A stretch of DNA of 64,000 nucleotides from Microbulbifer sp. A4B17 (GCF_003076275.1 NZ_CP029064.1:1498501-1562500); one strand, 5' to 3'. Counted from the stretch's first letter, positions 44,448-54,835 are shown. Numbers and translations are program-made. The notes: generated by a model from the letters alone, not told the origin.

Positions 44448-45935
44448 GGCGATAAATAGTTGAACAGAAGACCAATATTCCGTACTCCTTAAATACATAC
44501 GTCCGAATTTTATAAATTATATATTTTTCAAGGGAAGCTCTTGTCATATTAGGGCTGGCCGCAGCCTGAACATGCAAAAGCATGTAGAGGGGGGGAGTCA
44601 AGCTGCGGCCAGTGGTTGGTATCTCTCTCGCATCGAACAAATAAGATTGCTAATTATTTCTTATTTATGATTCAGCAAGACAGAAAATTCAAAAACTTAA
44701 TATTGATTAATTGTTAACATGGCACAAGTGAAAGACTATAAAATATTAAATATAACGCATTCTCCGTACTTTTTGCTAAATTCAGCATCACTTATAAACG
44801 GAGTAAGGTTACTCATAAATATCAATTGCTCAGTCATTTGCTCTACAGTTAAGTTAATATAAAGCTAAGATAATGTTATACGGAATTTTGAAAAACTCAA
44901 GAAAAATGCAACATAGGGAAATGAGAGAATAAATCTAGAGGCTGGCCTCTCCTGCATAAGCACACACGACTGCGTATAAAATGTGTCGTCTAACTCCCAA
45001 GGCGTGAGCATGGTGTTTTCATCGACGATCCCCCTGGCTTTATTTAATCTCTGAAGTGAGTATCTCTCTAGCTCCAGGGCTAGCACCGTACGAAAAGGTT
45101 TGCCTCTTCAAAGCATGCGCAACCGCCAATTGAGACAGCTGTGCCGGCGATAAATAGTTGAACAGAAGACCAATATTCCGTACTCCTTAAATACATACGT
45201 CCGAATTTTATAAATTATATATTTTTCAAGGGAAGCCCTTGTCATATTAGGACTGGCCGCAGCCTGAACATGCAAAAGCATGTAGAAGGGGGGAGTCAAG
45301 CTGCGGCCAGTGGTTGGTATCTATCTCGCATTGAACAAATAAGATTGCTAATTATTTCTTATTTATAATTCAGCAAGACAGAAAACTCAAAAAATTAATA
45401 TTAATTAATTATTAACATGGCATAAATGAAAGACTATAAAATATTAAATATAACGCATTCTCCGTACTTTTTGCTAAATCCACCATCACTTACAAACGGA
45501 GTAAGGTTACTCATAAATATCAATTACTCAGTCATCTACTCTACGGTTAAGTTAATATAAAGCTAAGATAATGTTATACGGAATTTTGAAAGATTCAAGA
45601 AAGATGCAACATAGGGAAATGAGAGAATAAATCTAGAGGCTGGCCTCTCTGCACAAGTGCACACGGCTGCGTATAAAATATATCGTCTAACTCCCAAGGT
45701 GTGAACATGGTGTTTTCATCGACGATCCCCCAGGCTTTATTTAATCCCTGAAGTGAGTATCTTTCTAGCCCCAGGGCTAACACCGTACGAAAAGGTTTGC
45801 CTTTTCGAAGCATGCGCAACCGCCAATTGAGACAGCTGTGCCGGCGATAAATAGTTGAACAGAAGACCAATATTCCGTACTCCTTAAATACATACGTTCG
45901 AATTTTATAAATTATATTTTTCAAGGAAAGCCCTG
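44448..45935. repeat. Tandem duplication, two units of about 698 bp plus a partial third
   Basis: Units start at GGCGATAAATAGTTG at 44448, 45146 and 45843. The first two are near-identical with scattered changes; the third ends at about 45935. Each unit holds an inverted repeat CTGGCCGCAGC/GCTGCGGCCAG around 44550 and 45254. Each also has a minus-strand coding-like stretch (KPFRTVLALELERYSLQ, ENTMLTPWELDD) of unknown origin. No intact gene is present. Confidence 0.88.
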
Positions 45936-46388
45936 AATAATTCCGAGTCAATTTGGCAGTATTCAGCCATACCTTAAGGCTACGATGAAATATGCACCAA
46001 GTCGCATTTTCCGAAGAAGAATATAAACTTAAGTGCCGAAAACTCGCCGAGAGATATTTCTTTCTCAGATGCATGCTCTCATCCCATGGGGGCGACTATA
46101 AGTACAAAAAGAGCCTTGTTATTCATGAGGTAAAATTGACCGACAACCGTATCCATTGTGTGTCATGCTGCACATCCATTGCATACAGTTATTTTACAAA
46201 CTCAGTGATCATGCTATGGAAGATGCACTATATAAGATTGAATCTATGCGTAATTTTGCTAGGTTGACTTTAAGAGGCCCAATTTCTTACGAGACAACGA
46301 TTCTTAACTTTCGGCACTTACTGGAGTTGAATCAGCTGGGCAAAACTCTTTTTTGAGGAAATCAATAAACATCTTGCTGAGAATGGCA
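45925..46388 (+). pseudogene. IS5-family transposase N-terminal remnant, cut by an IS50-like element
   Basis: The start MHQVAFSEEEYKLKCRKLAE is followed by shifts to [39 protein letters not shown] and EEINKHLAENG. At 46389 the reading is cut by the end of an IS50-like copy, so one element landed in the other. The left end shows CCTGAATAATTCCG. Confidence 0.85.
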
Positions 46389-47828
46389 CTAAGTTTTATA
46401 CACAAGTTTTTTCAGTTTTATTGTAAAAATCAATGAGTTACATTTTGCATGTTATAAGAGCTACAGATTTGGCTGGATAATTATGCAAGACTGGGTCAGG
46501 GACGAAGTGAAAAATCAGGTTATGGGTGATACACGATTGAATAAGCGCTTGTCCAATATTCTCAGTAATTTAAGTGCCGACCCAAAGAGTCGTATTCCCT
46601 GTGCAAACAAGTCTTGGACAGAAACCTTTGCAGCCTGTCGATTTATCGAAAATGATAAAGTCAGCTTTGACTCCATTATGAGTGCCCATAAATCAGCCAC
46701 TCTTGAAAGAATCAAGGCTCAACCAGTTGTTCTTATCCCTCAGGATACCACTTTCCTAAATTTTGCTACCGATTTAGAAAGCAAAGAAATGGGAACACTC
46801 CGGCGCAAAGAGACTAATCAGCAGCTCCTACATACGTCTATCGCAATAACACCATCCAGAGATAATCTGGGTATTATTGAGGGTAGCATGTGGCAGCGAG
46901 ATAAAGAATCTAGTGCTAATTCTCGCTATACCAAGTCGATACAAGATAAAGAGAGTCGACGTTGGCTAGACCATTATGAATCAGCTTGTGAGCATCGCAG
47001 ATAGAGAGGGGGATATTCATGAGCGGTTTCAATTAGCTGAAGATCAAAATGGACAGCGGCGTGCAAGCTATATTGTTCGAGCCAAGGCTAATCGTAGTTT
47101 AGAGATCGGTGGAGAAGATACAACTTTACTTTGGGACTATATGACCAAACAAAAGCCCATCGGGAAATACTCAGTAGGTATCCCCAAAAGGAATGGAGAG
47201 CCAGAAAGGGAAGCTAAGGTCAGTGTATCCATTGCAGAAGTAAGATTGCAGGGAAAAGGAAAATCAAAACGACCTCTTTCTCTCTACGCAGTCTTTGCTA
47301 AGGAATTAAGCCCACCAGAGGGCGAAAAAGGTATTGAATGGATGCTGCTGACCGATCTTGCAGTTGAGGACTTTAAGCAAGCGAGGATCATCATTGAGTG
47401 GTATCGAAGTCGATGGGACATTGAAACCTATTTTAGAGTGGTGAAAGGCGGATGCCAGATAGAAAGTAATTGCTTTAGAACCGAGCAGCGAATGCTGAAC
47501 TGTATTGCAATCTATATGATTATTGGGTGGCGTCTACACTCCATGACAACACGAGCACGAACACTTCCTGATACATCGTGTACGAATGTCTACTCTGAAA
47601 AAGAGTGACGTATGATATGGATAATGCAAGCTAAAACCTCCCCTCCAAATGAGTCTCCAAGTATGAGAGATATAACTCGTATGCTGGCAGGACTTGGAGG
47701 CTTTCTGGGGCGGAGCGGCGATGGTGAGCCCGGAGTTAAAACCGTTTGGCAGGGATACACTAAACTGCTCCATTATATGGAGGCAGCGGAGGCTTTAAAT
47801 GGACTTAAGTGATGTGTATAAAACAGTG
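46389..47828 (+). mobile_element. IS50-like (IS4 family) element, copy 1
   Basis: The left end CTAAGTTTTATACACAAGT closely resembles the IS50 outer end. The right end, in reverse complement, is CACTGTTTTATACACATCA. It ends 16 bases before the patatin start codon. No 9-bp target repeat is seen. Almost identical to copy 2 at 48936-50368. Confidence 0.88.
46483..47815 (+). pseudogene. IS50-like transposase, frameshifted and with an early stop (copy 1)
   Basis: The first frame holds the Tnp DNA-binding part (MGDTRLNKRLSNILSNLS, CANKSWTETFAACRF) and the first Asp (LIPQDTTFLNF). It breaks near 46980 and continues in another frame with SIADREGDIHERF (second Asp) and YRSRWDIETYFRVVKGG (catalytic Glu). 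A TGA at 47606 then stops it before GFLGRSGDGEPGVKTVW. Copy 2 carries both lesions as well. Confidence 0.9.
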
Positions 47829-47844
47829 AGGTAAGGAGAAAGTT

Positions 47845-48873
47845 ATGTCCAGACTAATCCTATCACTAGATGGTGGCGGAATTCGTGGTGCTGCTACTAC
47901 TCAATTTCTTTATCATGTTGAAGAAAAATTGAATAATGACCACGGTATATCTATTCGGGATTGTATTGACTTTTATGCGGGAACAAGTACTGGAAGTATC
48001 ATTGCTCTTGGTCTGGCCACAACAAATTTATCTGTAAAAGATATAAACCAATTGTTCAGTTACCAAAATGCTAAGATAATATTTACCAGAAACAGGTGGT
48101 GGTTAGAGCTGGATGGAATAAATGCCCCAAAGTATGAAGCTAAGGGCAAAACTAAGCTTTTAAAAACTAATTTTGGCAATGCCAAGATTCGTGATGTACC
48201 TGATGGCAAACATGTTCTGGCAGTCACTTATGCAATCGAGAAACGTAAACCGGAAGTTATAAAATCATCAGATTCGAAATATCGAGATCTTGACTCATAT
48301 AAAGTTGCAGATGCATCCACTGCTGCACCAACTTATTTTCCTACCAGAGAAGTGGAAATAGGCGCCTCTGATGAAGAGTACTGGCTGATTGATGGTGGCG
48401 TTACAGCTAACAATCCGACTATGTGTGCAATAGCCGAGGCAAAAAGTATTTGGAGCGATTTATCCCTAGAAAACTTGCGGGTTTTATCAGTAGGTACTGG
48501 CTATCGGACTCGTAAAATTAATGGACCTGAATCCACAAAATGGGGAGCAATAAGCTGGCTTGTAAAAGGTCAGATTCTTGATGTATTAACTGATGAGCGC
48601 GTGGTTGCTTATCAGGCTATCACTATTCTCAAGCCAGGTAGTTATATCAGAGTGAATTCTGAGATGAGGCCACAACCGGGTTTATCACAACCACCTGATG
48701 ATGCGATGGATGATATTAGCAAAACGAACATTAATAGATTGAAAGAAATGGGTAGTTTTTGGTTTGAGCAATATGGTAACAGTGTTATTAACTTATTACT
48801 CAATCAATACCATGGGGAATCATTAGACAGAATTGATGAAGAAAGTGGTCAACCAATTATTTATAAGCAGTAA
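47845..48873 (+). CDS. Patatin-like phospholipase (342 aa), integron cassette gene
   Basis: All patatin features are in place: the oxyanion loop DGGGIRG (9-15), nucleophile Ser48 in GTSTG, and the catalytic Asp183 in DGGVTANNP. It lacks a signal peptide. The size and motif layout are like CapV-type effectors that degrade membrane lipids on a cyclic nucleotide signal. But no CD-NTase or sensor gene is adjacent, so a defence role is inference. AAGGAG lies just after the IS50-like end, so the IS may supply the promoter. An attC starts at 48881, showing it came from an integron; the head of the cassette is lost to copy 1. Confidence 0.92.
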   Translation: MSRLILSLDGGGIRGAATTQFLYHVEEKLNNDHGISIRDCIDFYAGTSTGSIIALGLATTNLSVKDINQLFSYQNAKIIFTRNRWWLELDGINAPKYEAKGKTKLLKTNFGNAKIRDVPDGKHVLAVTYAIEKRKPEVIKSSDSKYRDLDSYKVADASTAAPTYFPTREVEIGASDEEYWLIDGGVTANNPTMCAIAEAKSIWSDLSLENLRVLSVGTGYRTRKINGPESTKWGAISWLVKGQILDVLTDERVVAYQAITILKPGSYIRVNSEMRPQPGLSQPPDDAMDDISKTNINRLKEMGSFWFEQYGNSVINLLLNQYHGESLDRIDEESGQPIIYKQ

Positions 48874-48880
48874 AATGTCA

Positions 48881-48935
48881 GTGCTAACAAGGCGCTGTTA
48901 AGGACTGCGCTATCGCGCAGCCCCAAAGCTTAGCG
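48881..48935 (+). repeat. attC site of the patatin cassette, right end lost
   Basis: GTGCTAACAAGGCGCTG opens the site and a short GCGCTATCGCGC stem follows. The core at the right is replaced by the left end of IS50-like copy 2. Confidence 0.75.
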
Positions 48936-50368
48936 CTAAGTTTTATATACAACTTTTTCATTTTTATTATAAAAATCAATGAGTTAAAGTTTACATGTTA
49001 TAAGAGCTACAGATTTGGCTGGATACTTATGCAGGACTGGGTCAGGGACGAAGTGAAAAATCAGGTTATGGGTGATACACGATTGAATAAGCGCTTGTCC
49101 AATATTCTCAGTAATTTAAGTGCCGACCCAAAGAGTCGTATTCCCTGTGCAAACAAGTCTTGGACAGAAACCTTTGCAGCCTGTCGATTTATCGAAAATG
49201 ATAAAGTCAGCTTTGACTCCATTATGAGTGCCCATAAATCAGCCACTCTTGAAAGAATCAAGGCTCAACCAGTTGTTCTTATCCCTCAGGATACCACTTT
49301 CCTAAATTTTGCTACCGATTTAGAAAGCAAAGAAATGGGAACACTCCGGCGCAAAGAGACTAATCAGCAGCTCCTACATACGTCTATCGCAATAACACCA
49401 TCCAGAGATAATCTGGGTATTATTGAGGGTAGCATGTGGCAGCGAGATAAAGAATCTAGTGCTAATTCTCGCTATACCAAGTCGATACAAGATAAAGAGA
49501 GTCGACGTTGGCTAGACCATTATGAATCAGCTTGCGAGCATCGCAGATAGAGAGGGGGATATTCATGAGTGGTTTCAATTAGCTGAAGATCAAAATGGAC
49601 AGCGGCGTGCAAGCTATATTGTTCGAGCCAAGGCTAATCGTAGTTTAGAGATCGGTGGAGAAGATACAACTTTACTTTGGGACTATATGACCAAACAAAA
49701 GCCCATCGGGAAATACTCAGTAGGTATCCCCAAAAGGAATGGAGAGCCAGAAAGGGAAGCTAAGGTCAGTGTATCCATTGCAGAAGTAAGATTGCAGGGA
49801 AAAGGAAAATCAAAACGACCTCTTTCTCTCTACGCAGTCTTTGCTAAGGAATTAAGCCCACCAGAGGGCGAAAAAGGTATTGAATGGATGCTGCTGACCG
49901 ATCTTGCAGTTGAGGACTTTAAGCAAGCGAGGATCATCATTGAGTGGTATCGAAGTCGATGGGACATTGAAACCTATTTTAGAGTGGTGAAAGGCGGATG
50001 CCAGATAGAAAGTAATCGCTTTAGAACCGAGCAGCGAATGCTGAACTGTATTGCAATCTATATGATTATTGGGTGGCGTCTACACTCCATGACAACACGA
50101 GCACTTCCTGATACATCGTGTAAGAATGTCTACTCTGAAAAAGAGTGACGTATGATATGGATAATGCAAGCTAAAACCTCCCCTCCAAATGAGTCTCCAA
50201 GTATGAGAGATATAACTCGTATGCAGGCAGGACTTGGAGGCTTTCTGGGGCGGAGCGGCGATGGTGAGCCCGGAGTTAAAACCGTTTGGCAGGGATACAC
50301 TAAACTGCTCCATTATATGGGGGCAGCGGAGGCTTTAAATGGACTTAAATGATGTGTATAAAACACAG
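48936..50368 (+). mobile_element. IS50-like (IS4 family) element, copy 2
   Basis: CTAAGTTTTATATACAACT at the left and CTGTGTTTTATACACATCA (reverse complement) at the right. It is in the same orientation as copy 1 and differs from it by few bases outside the ends, including a 6-base deletion near 50100. With copy 1 it brackets the patatin gene like a composite transposon. Confidence 0.88.
49029..50355 (+). pseudogene. IS50-like transposase, frameshifted and with an early stop (copy 2)
   Basis: Same coding content and same breaks as copy 1: the frame change near 49526 and TGA at 50146. Single differences include Trp for Arg in HEWFQL and Arg for Cys in SNRFRT. Neither copy can make a full transposase unless frameshifting and readthrough occur. 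Confidence 0.9.
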
Positions 50369-50466
50369 CCCAGACCGTTATTCATACATTCCATCTGGCA
50401 CACTCCGCCCATTACCGCGAAGTACAGGAAGAAAAGCTGAAGGGCGAGAATACTTTACCTTTACCT

Positions 50467-51351
50467 TTACCTTGGCCAGATAAAGGGGCCTTTCTCGAAC
50501 AGGCTAACCGCATCTGTAGGGTTGTCGTATTTCACAGCTTTATAGTTGGGGTTGGATGAGAGTGAGAAATCGTTCGGGTTTCTCACGAGCAGCAATGATT
50601 CCTCATCAAAATGATTTACAGGGACGACCAGCTCATCCGCACCATAGTAGAGAAGAGCCTCCGCTTTGGGTTCCGGCACCCCTGCTTCTTTGGGTAACCG
50701 AATCTGAATATCCTTATGCGCATATACGGCGACTAGGCACGGTCCCCAGAGGAGTGAGGATTTCTTAACTTGACCCGTGGACGGCCCTTTACCATCTTTT
50801 CCAGATGAGGTGCTGGGGCCGACAACTGGATTAACATAGAAACCTATTCCCTTTCCCTTCGCATTTACAGTTCCGATAGGCTCTTCCTGAGGGCCTTGCC
50901 ATAGCAAGTTTGAAACAGATTCCAGTGACGTGGCATGATAGCCGACCAGACGAAAGTCTTTAAGCTTAACGCTCAGTTTGGCAACTAGGTCAGAAAATAT
51001 CTCTATTGGCATATCCCTATAGAACTGATAGGGTTCGCGGATAAGCCCGGTCTTATTGTCCCAGCCCCATTCTCCCGGCGGCCATCCCTTACTATCTTCG
51101 GGCTCTTCCCAGTCTCCATCATCAATCGCAGCGTCGACGTCCACAACAGCGTCCCACGCCTCTTCGAACTCGCATTCATCCCCATGGATAGCCTGAATCC
51201 TTTGCAGTACTTTCTCAAGCAGATCATGCTCGGCAAAATTTTTCGGCGGGAAAGGGTATTTGTTCCCTACCAGCCAGATGAGAAAATCTGAAGTGCTTCT
51301 GACGATTGTTTCTTCCTTTTCATCTTGACTTATGAGTTTAATACTAGGCAT
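50467..51351 (-). CDS. Candidate ADP-ribosyltransferase-fold protein (294 aa)
   Basis: The C-terminal half has the spaced signature of H-Y-E ADP-ribosyltransferase folds: GYHATS (His139), then GKGIGFYVN (Tyr172) and YGADELVV (Glu240). The N-terminal 120 residues are acidic and tryptophan-rich (DGDWEEPEDSKGWPPGEWGW) and unlike a signal peptide. The fold modifies proteins or nucleic acids with NAD in toxins and effectors. No immunity or secretion gene is obvious next to it. The assignment rests on motif order only. Intact, single gene. Confidence 0.6.
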   Translation of the reverse strand: MPSIKLISQDEKEETIVRSTSDFLIWLVGNKYPFPPKNFAEHDLLEKVLQRIQAIHGDECEFEEAWDAVVDVDAAIDDGDWEEPEDSKGWPPGEWGWDNKTGLIREPYQFYRDMPIEIFSDLVAKLSVKLKDFRLVGYHATSLESVSNLLWQGPQEEPIGTVNAKGKGIGFYVNPVVGPSTSSGKDGKGPSTGQVKKSSLLWGPCLVAVYAHKDIQIRLPKEAGVPEPKAEALLYYGADELVVPVNHFDEESLLLVRNPNDFSLSSNPNYKAVKYDNPTDAVSLFEKGPFIWPR

Positions 51352-51419
51352 TACATCATCCTCTTTTTCAATATCAATATTGAATTCGCACTTTAGCTTT
51401 CAATTTAGTACCTGGGCGT

Positions 51420-52273
51420 TTAAGGAACTTGTTCGTATATTGCATTCACTTGTATTGGTGTTGCAACATTGCCGGTTGGAAAAGATGAAGGGTTAAGAAA
51501 GCCTTGGCAGTCCCGCAGTGTGTGTGCTCGGCACTTGTGTTGCTGTGAGTGAGGATTCTATTTGAGTCACTCAAGTTGAGGCGTTGAGTGGACAGGCACC
51601 GAAGTTCAACAAGAAGTGTTACCAAATGAGAAGCATGGAGTTGCGCAGAGCTTTCCCGCCACACTCCTAATTGCACTCTACAACCATCCCAACTCTCTCA
51701 AGCTGGATATTCCAGGGTAACAGTACCTCAAAATTCTCAACGGATTGGCAGTGAGGAATCTGCTCAAATGCCTCCACATAATACTTGTAGGGGGCAAGGC
51801 CGTGGTGCTTGGCTGTGCGAATCAAACTGAAGTGCAGGCATAATGCTTTAGCGCCATTGACTGAGGATGCAAATGGCAAGTTCTTACGAGCCATGATAAA
51901 GGGTTTCATTATCATGTTCTTTCTTTCCAAAGCCTGAAGCTGCGACTCCGTAGGAATTATCCCCTCCTCAGCCACCTTGGCCCCTAGCGCCTTTAATCGC
52001 AATTTGAAGTTGGGCTAGGTCATACCGCAGCCAGATGCTACGAACTCGACTAGGAGACACAAATACACGGCGTTTACGCGGCTCATTGCAAACGCGTACC
52101 TGTCCATGGATGGGTTCTTGGAGGGAATAAACCAAGACGGCCTCCTTGTACCGATAGAAAGGGCCTCTCGATACACCCAGTATCTTACAAGCTTTGGATA
52201 TATTGCCGAGCTCTTCTACCAGATTTAGTAATCCGGTCTTGTGTTTGATGATGCGATCATTAGTATGGATCAT
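51420..52273 (-). mobile_element. Chimeric remnant: IS481-type start joined to IS66-type end
   Basis: From 52273 the minus strand reads MIHTNDRIIKHKTGLLNLVE, CKILGVSRGPFYRYKEAV, GQVRVCNEPRKRRVFVSPS and a shift to GAKVAEEGIIPTESQLQAL, an IS481 N-terminus. At about 51905 it turns into ARKNLPFASSVNGAKA, GLAPYKYYVEAFEQIPH and FEVLLPWNI, the IS66 TnpC C-terminus, followed by an IS66-type end. A deletion or recombination joined the two. Confidence 0.82.
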
Positions 52274-52329
52274 GGGGTATACCCTTGGTTTTACTTTTAG
52301 GTTTAGGCACCTTCATCAAAACCGGTAAA

Positions 52330-52720
52330 CCCCTCTTTTTCAAGAGAATGTGTCAGATTTGGTCTGAATTAATCCAGATAAATAGCGATCCCTCCTGATA
52401 AGTAATCGACGTTAGCAAAAGTTCGTTAAGCGTTTTCAGCGTCGCACATACTTTCCAAGCCTTCTGCCATCTTGTCTTGAAGGTTTTCCTTCATTCTGAC
52501 GGTGAGGGCAAATTTTGTCAATTGTACGGCGGGCCAAGCTATAGCGTAACAGGTCAGAATCTGTAGCATTGTCGTACACAAAGCGACGATCTTTTGTATT
52601 TTCATAGGTAAGATCGAGTAGTGGATGTAATAGCCCCCTTTTAGGGGGCTGAGGGCAATTCCGCATTGTGAGAATAAGGATTTTTAGAATAATGTTCAAA
52701 GAGGTGGTGTTTTTCAAATA
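52330..52720 (-). pseudogene. IS5-family (IS427-like) transposase remnant
   Basis: LLHPLLDLTYENTKDRRFVY, LLRYSLARRTIDKICPHR and RQDGRRLGKYVRR on the minus strand. Only the stretch from before the last catalytic positions to the RRWK region remains. Confidence 0.8.
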
Positions 52721-52740
52721 AACAACTGTTAATACTCAAG

Positions 52741-53394
52741 CTACTCGATCGACATCAACCAGCCCTCCGCCTCTGCCGCCCTTAGGCATGCGATCCTGGT
52801 GCGTACACCGAGAATTCGAAATATGGTACGCAAATGCACTTTGATAGTATTTTCCTTACAGTTGAGACGAGCTGCAATCTGTTTATTGGATAGGCCTTTC
52901 TTAAGTAATGTTAACACCTGCTGCTGTCGTGGAGTTAGGGGTAAGATCTGCTGCCTTCGCACCTGTTGCCAAGGACGCGCGACCCAGGTCTCACCTGCTG
53001 AAATTGCTCGGCAACCGCAAAAAAAAGTTTCTATATCATCTTGCTTGTTCAATACTCCAACAATGCCGAAATTCAAATAAATATCGACTTGTGAAGTTAG
53101 CTCCGGATCCGCAAGAATCGCAACTGGGACTCGATTTTTAATGCGTTCTACTTCATTTAAAAGGCTCACTGTGGACCTAATGAAAAGTTCATCAAGCAGT
53201 ATTATGTTCCAGTGATCAAGATCTCCTATGGCGGCTATCACCGCCGGTGAATTACTTTCTATGACAACTCTACTGGAGGGGGAATGCTCGGTAATTAAGG
53301 AAGCCAATGCATTACCAAATAACCTCTGGCGGCTAGCAAACAATAATCTTAATAACGAATCCGAGGACTCTATTGATAGGCATGCCTGGTTCAT
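52741..53394 (-). CDS. LuxR/FixJ-type transcription regulator, paralogue of the 19136 gene
   Basis: Start at 53394 (MNQACLSIESSD); the open frame extends to 53511 without support. The helix-turn-helix is TPRQQQVLTLLKKGLSNKQI, then NCKENTIKVHLRTIFRILGV. The receiver-like part again lacks the acidic pair (FASRQRLFGNALAS) but keeps LLDELFIRS and LNKQDD. Well over half of the residues match the protein at 19136-19849, including the unusual ELFIRS and IKNRVPVAILADP stretches. The two genes point toward each other across 33 kb of island DNA. Confidence 0.9.
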   Translation of the reverse strand: MNQACLSIESSDSLLRLLFASRQRLFGNALASLITEHSPSSRVVIESNSPAVIAAIGDLDHWNIILLDELFIRSTVSLLNEVERIKNRVPVAILADPELTSQVDIYLNFGIVGVLNKQDDIETFFCGCRAISAGETWVARPWQQVRRQQILPLTPRQQQVLTLLKKGLSNKQIAARLNCKENTIKVHLRTIFRILGVRTRIACLRAAEAEGWLMSIE

Positions 53395-53748
53395 ATTTCT
53401 TTCACTTAAATATCTGTCAGTATGAATAGGCGGGAACAATAGAAAACACTTGAAAGGGTATCTATAGACTTCGCCCTGTAACTTAGTGGGCAACTTTAAA
53501 TTTAAAAGCATGTTGTTTTCGATAAGGTCAAACTTAAAAATACTAATTATTTATTTACTGCTAAAGGGGGAAAGTTACTCTAACGTTTAATTTTTAATTA
53601 TTTTATCTGCAATTAATTCTGATTGGTTACCTGTTTTTATGAAATATCTCCTGTGCTAGATGGCATGCTGTAATCGTAAATTTATTATTGTTTAGGTGGT
53701 TGCTTAGTGTTTTATAGTGAGTGCTTTAATATGGATATTATACTTATC
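53395..53748. other. Upstream region of the regulator, no gene
   Basis: AT-rich; nothing coding seen. Presumably the promoter of the minus-strand regulator. Confidence 0.45.
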
Positions 53749-53930
53749 AATACTTCTGACAGTTTCATGCAGCTATAGCCTCATAGTCACTATACCGTTC
53801 GTAAATACTGGCAATTTTTCCACATCTTAGGTCCAGATATAACTCATAGAAATATCTGTCCATGAGATGTTGGTTGAACTACGGCGCTTCCAGCTGGCGA
53901 TTGAAATAACCGTCGCTTCATCTGTTTTCT
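53749..53930 (-). mobile_element. IS4-like element, right-end fragment
   Basis: The segment from ACTTCTGACAGTTTCATGC to the ATATCTGTCCATGAGATG region is the reverse complement of the right end of the element at 20335-21713. It joins directly to IS30 sequence, so two elements recombined or were nested. Confidence 0.75.
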
Positions 53931-54605
53931 TTGCTCCTTGGTTTCGGATAATAAGTGCAATTGGTAAGAGGGGCTCAGTGGGTAGAGTCGGCCCCCTTCC
54001 TGACCAAGAGAAAGGAGCTGATGAGCTACTGCCAACTGAGCGAGAACGAACGATACCAGATTTACAGCCTAAGAAAAGCCAGATACTCTTGAGTAAATTT
54101 CCGGCTTGCTTGAGCAAGATGAAAATTTGTATTTGGCCATAAAACCATTTATCTGCTATCTAGGCTGATAAGGAATGTGGTGGGGCTCCGTACGAGAACT
54201 TGCAGCACAAGGATAGGCCCACAACAAATGAGCTAATGAAAAGTCAACTCAAGAGCACATCAAGAACGCCATCAGCATCAAATAGCGTCCACAAGTTGTC
54301 GATGTTTAATCTCGTATCAGAGACTGGGAGATTGATACGGTTTTAGGCCACAGTGGTGCCCTAGCTACTTGTAGATCGTAAGAGCAGATTTACTCTCCCT
54401 CAGTAGATTTAGCGCCAGACGGCAGTGTTGGTTACAAAGGCTACCAAGCTTAGGCCGTATAGGCACTTAGTACACACCATTATCACCGATAACGGCAAAG
54501 AATTTTCTCTACACGAGAAGATTACTGAGGCTCTGGATGCGCAGGTCTATTTTGCGCATCCGTATTTATCTTGGGGGTGGAGCCTGAATGAGAATACTAT
54601 TGGCC
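53931..54605 (+). pseudogene. IS30-family transposase remnant
   Basis: The leader CTTGGTTTCGGATAATAAG precedes SYCQLSENERYQIYSLRKAR. Later frames show LRPYRHLVHTIITDNGKEFS (second Asp) and YLSWGWSLNENTIGLI (Glu). Large internal losses and stops are present. It is cut at 54606 by IS3 sequence. Confidence 0.85.
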
Positions 54606-54835
54606 TGATCCTACCCATCAACAACGGACACACTGCTAAGCAGTTAGTTGCTCCTCAAACGCTTCAGGGCTGAGATAGCCGTTGGCGCTGCGAAGGCGAT
54701 CGATCTGCTTGTTGACAAGCCTGAATTTATTGGGTGAATACGGTTCTCTGTAATTTAAAGACGGATCTCCGTAGCACCAGTCATACGAATAGAACGAAAT
54801 ATGCACACCGTCCGCCATTTGGCTGAGTTTCAATA
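54606..54835 (-). pseudogene. IS3-family right-end fragment
   Basis: TGATCCTACCCATCAACAAC is the terminal repeat. On the minus strand the reading ends [19 protein letters not shown], the C-terminus of the orfB type found at 32193-33055. The rest is missing. Confidence 0.8.

Noticed and set aside
44448..45935. CRISPR-like or satellite array
   Set aside because: Units are about 698 bp and near-identical throughout, without short repeats and unique spacers; it is a segmental tandem duplication.
46976..47608. Separate 210-aa gene inside the IS50-like copy
   Set aside because: It is the second frame of the broken transposase, carrying the second Asp and the catalytic Glu. The same is true at 49522-50148.
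46389..50368. Classical composite transposon with 9-bp target duplication
   Set aside because: The arrangement fits, but the outer flanks (AGAATGGCA and CCCAGACCG) do not match, so a single clean transposition of the whole unit is not supported.
50455..50474. TTTACC short repeat as a regulatory element
   Set aside because: Four units overlapping the end of the ART-like gene. No promoter context; likely slippage at a gene end.
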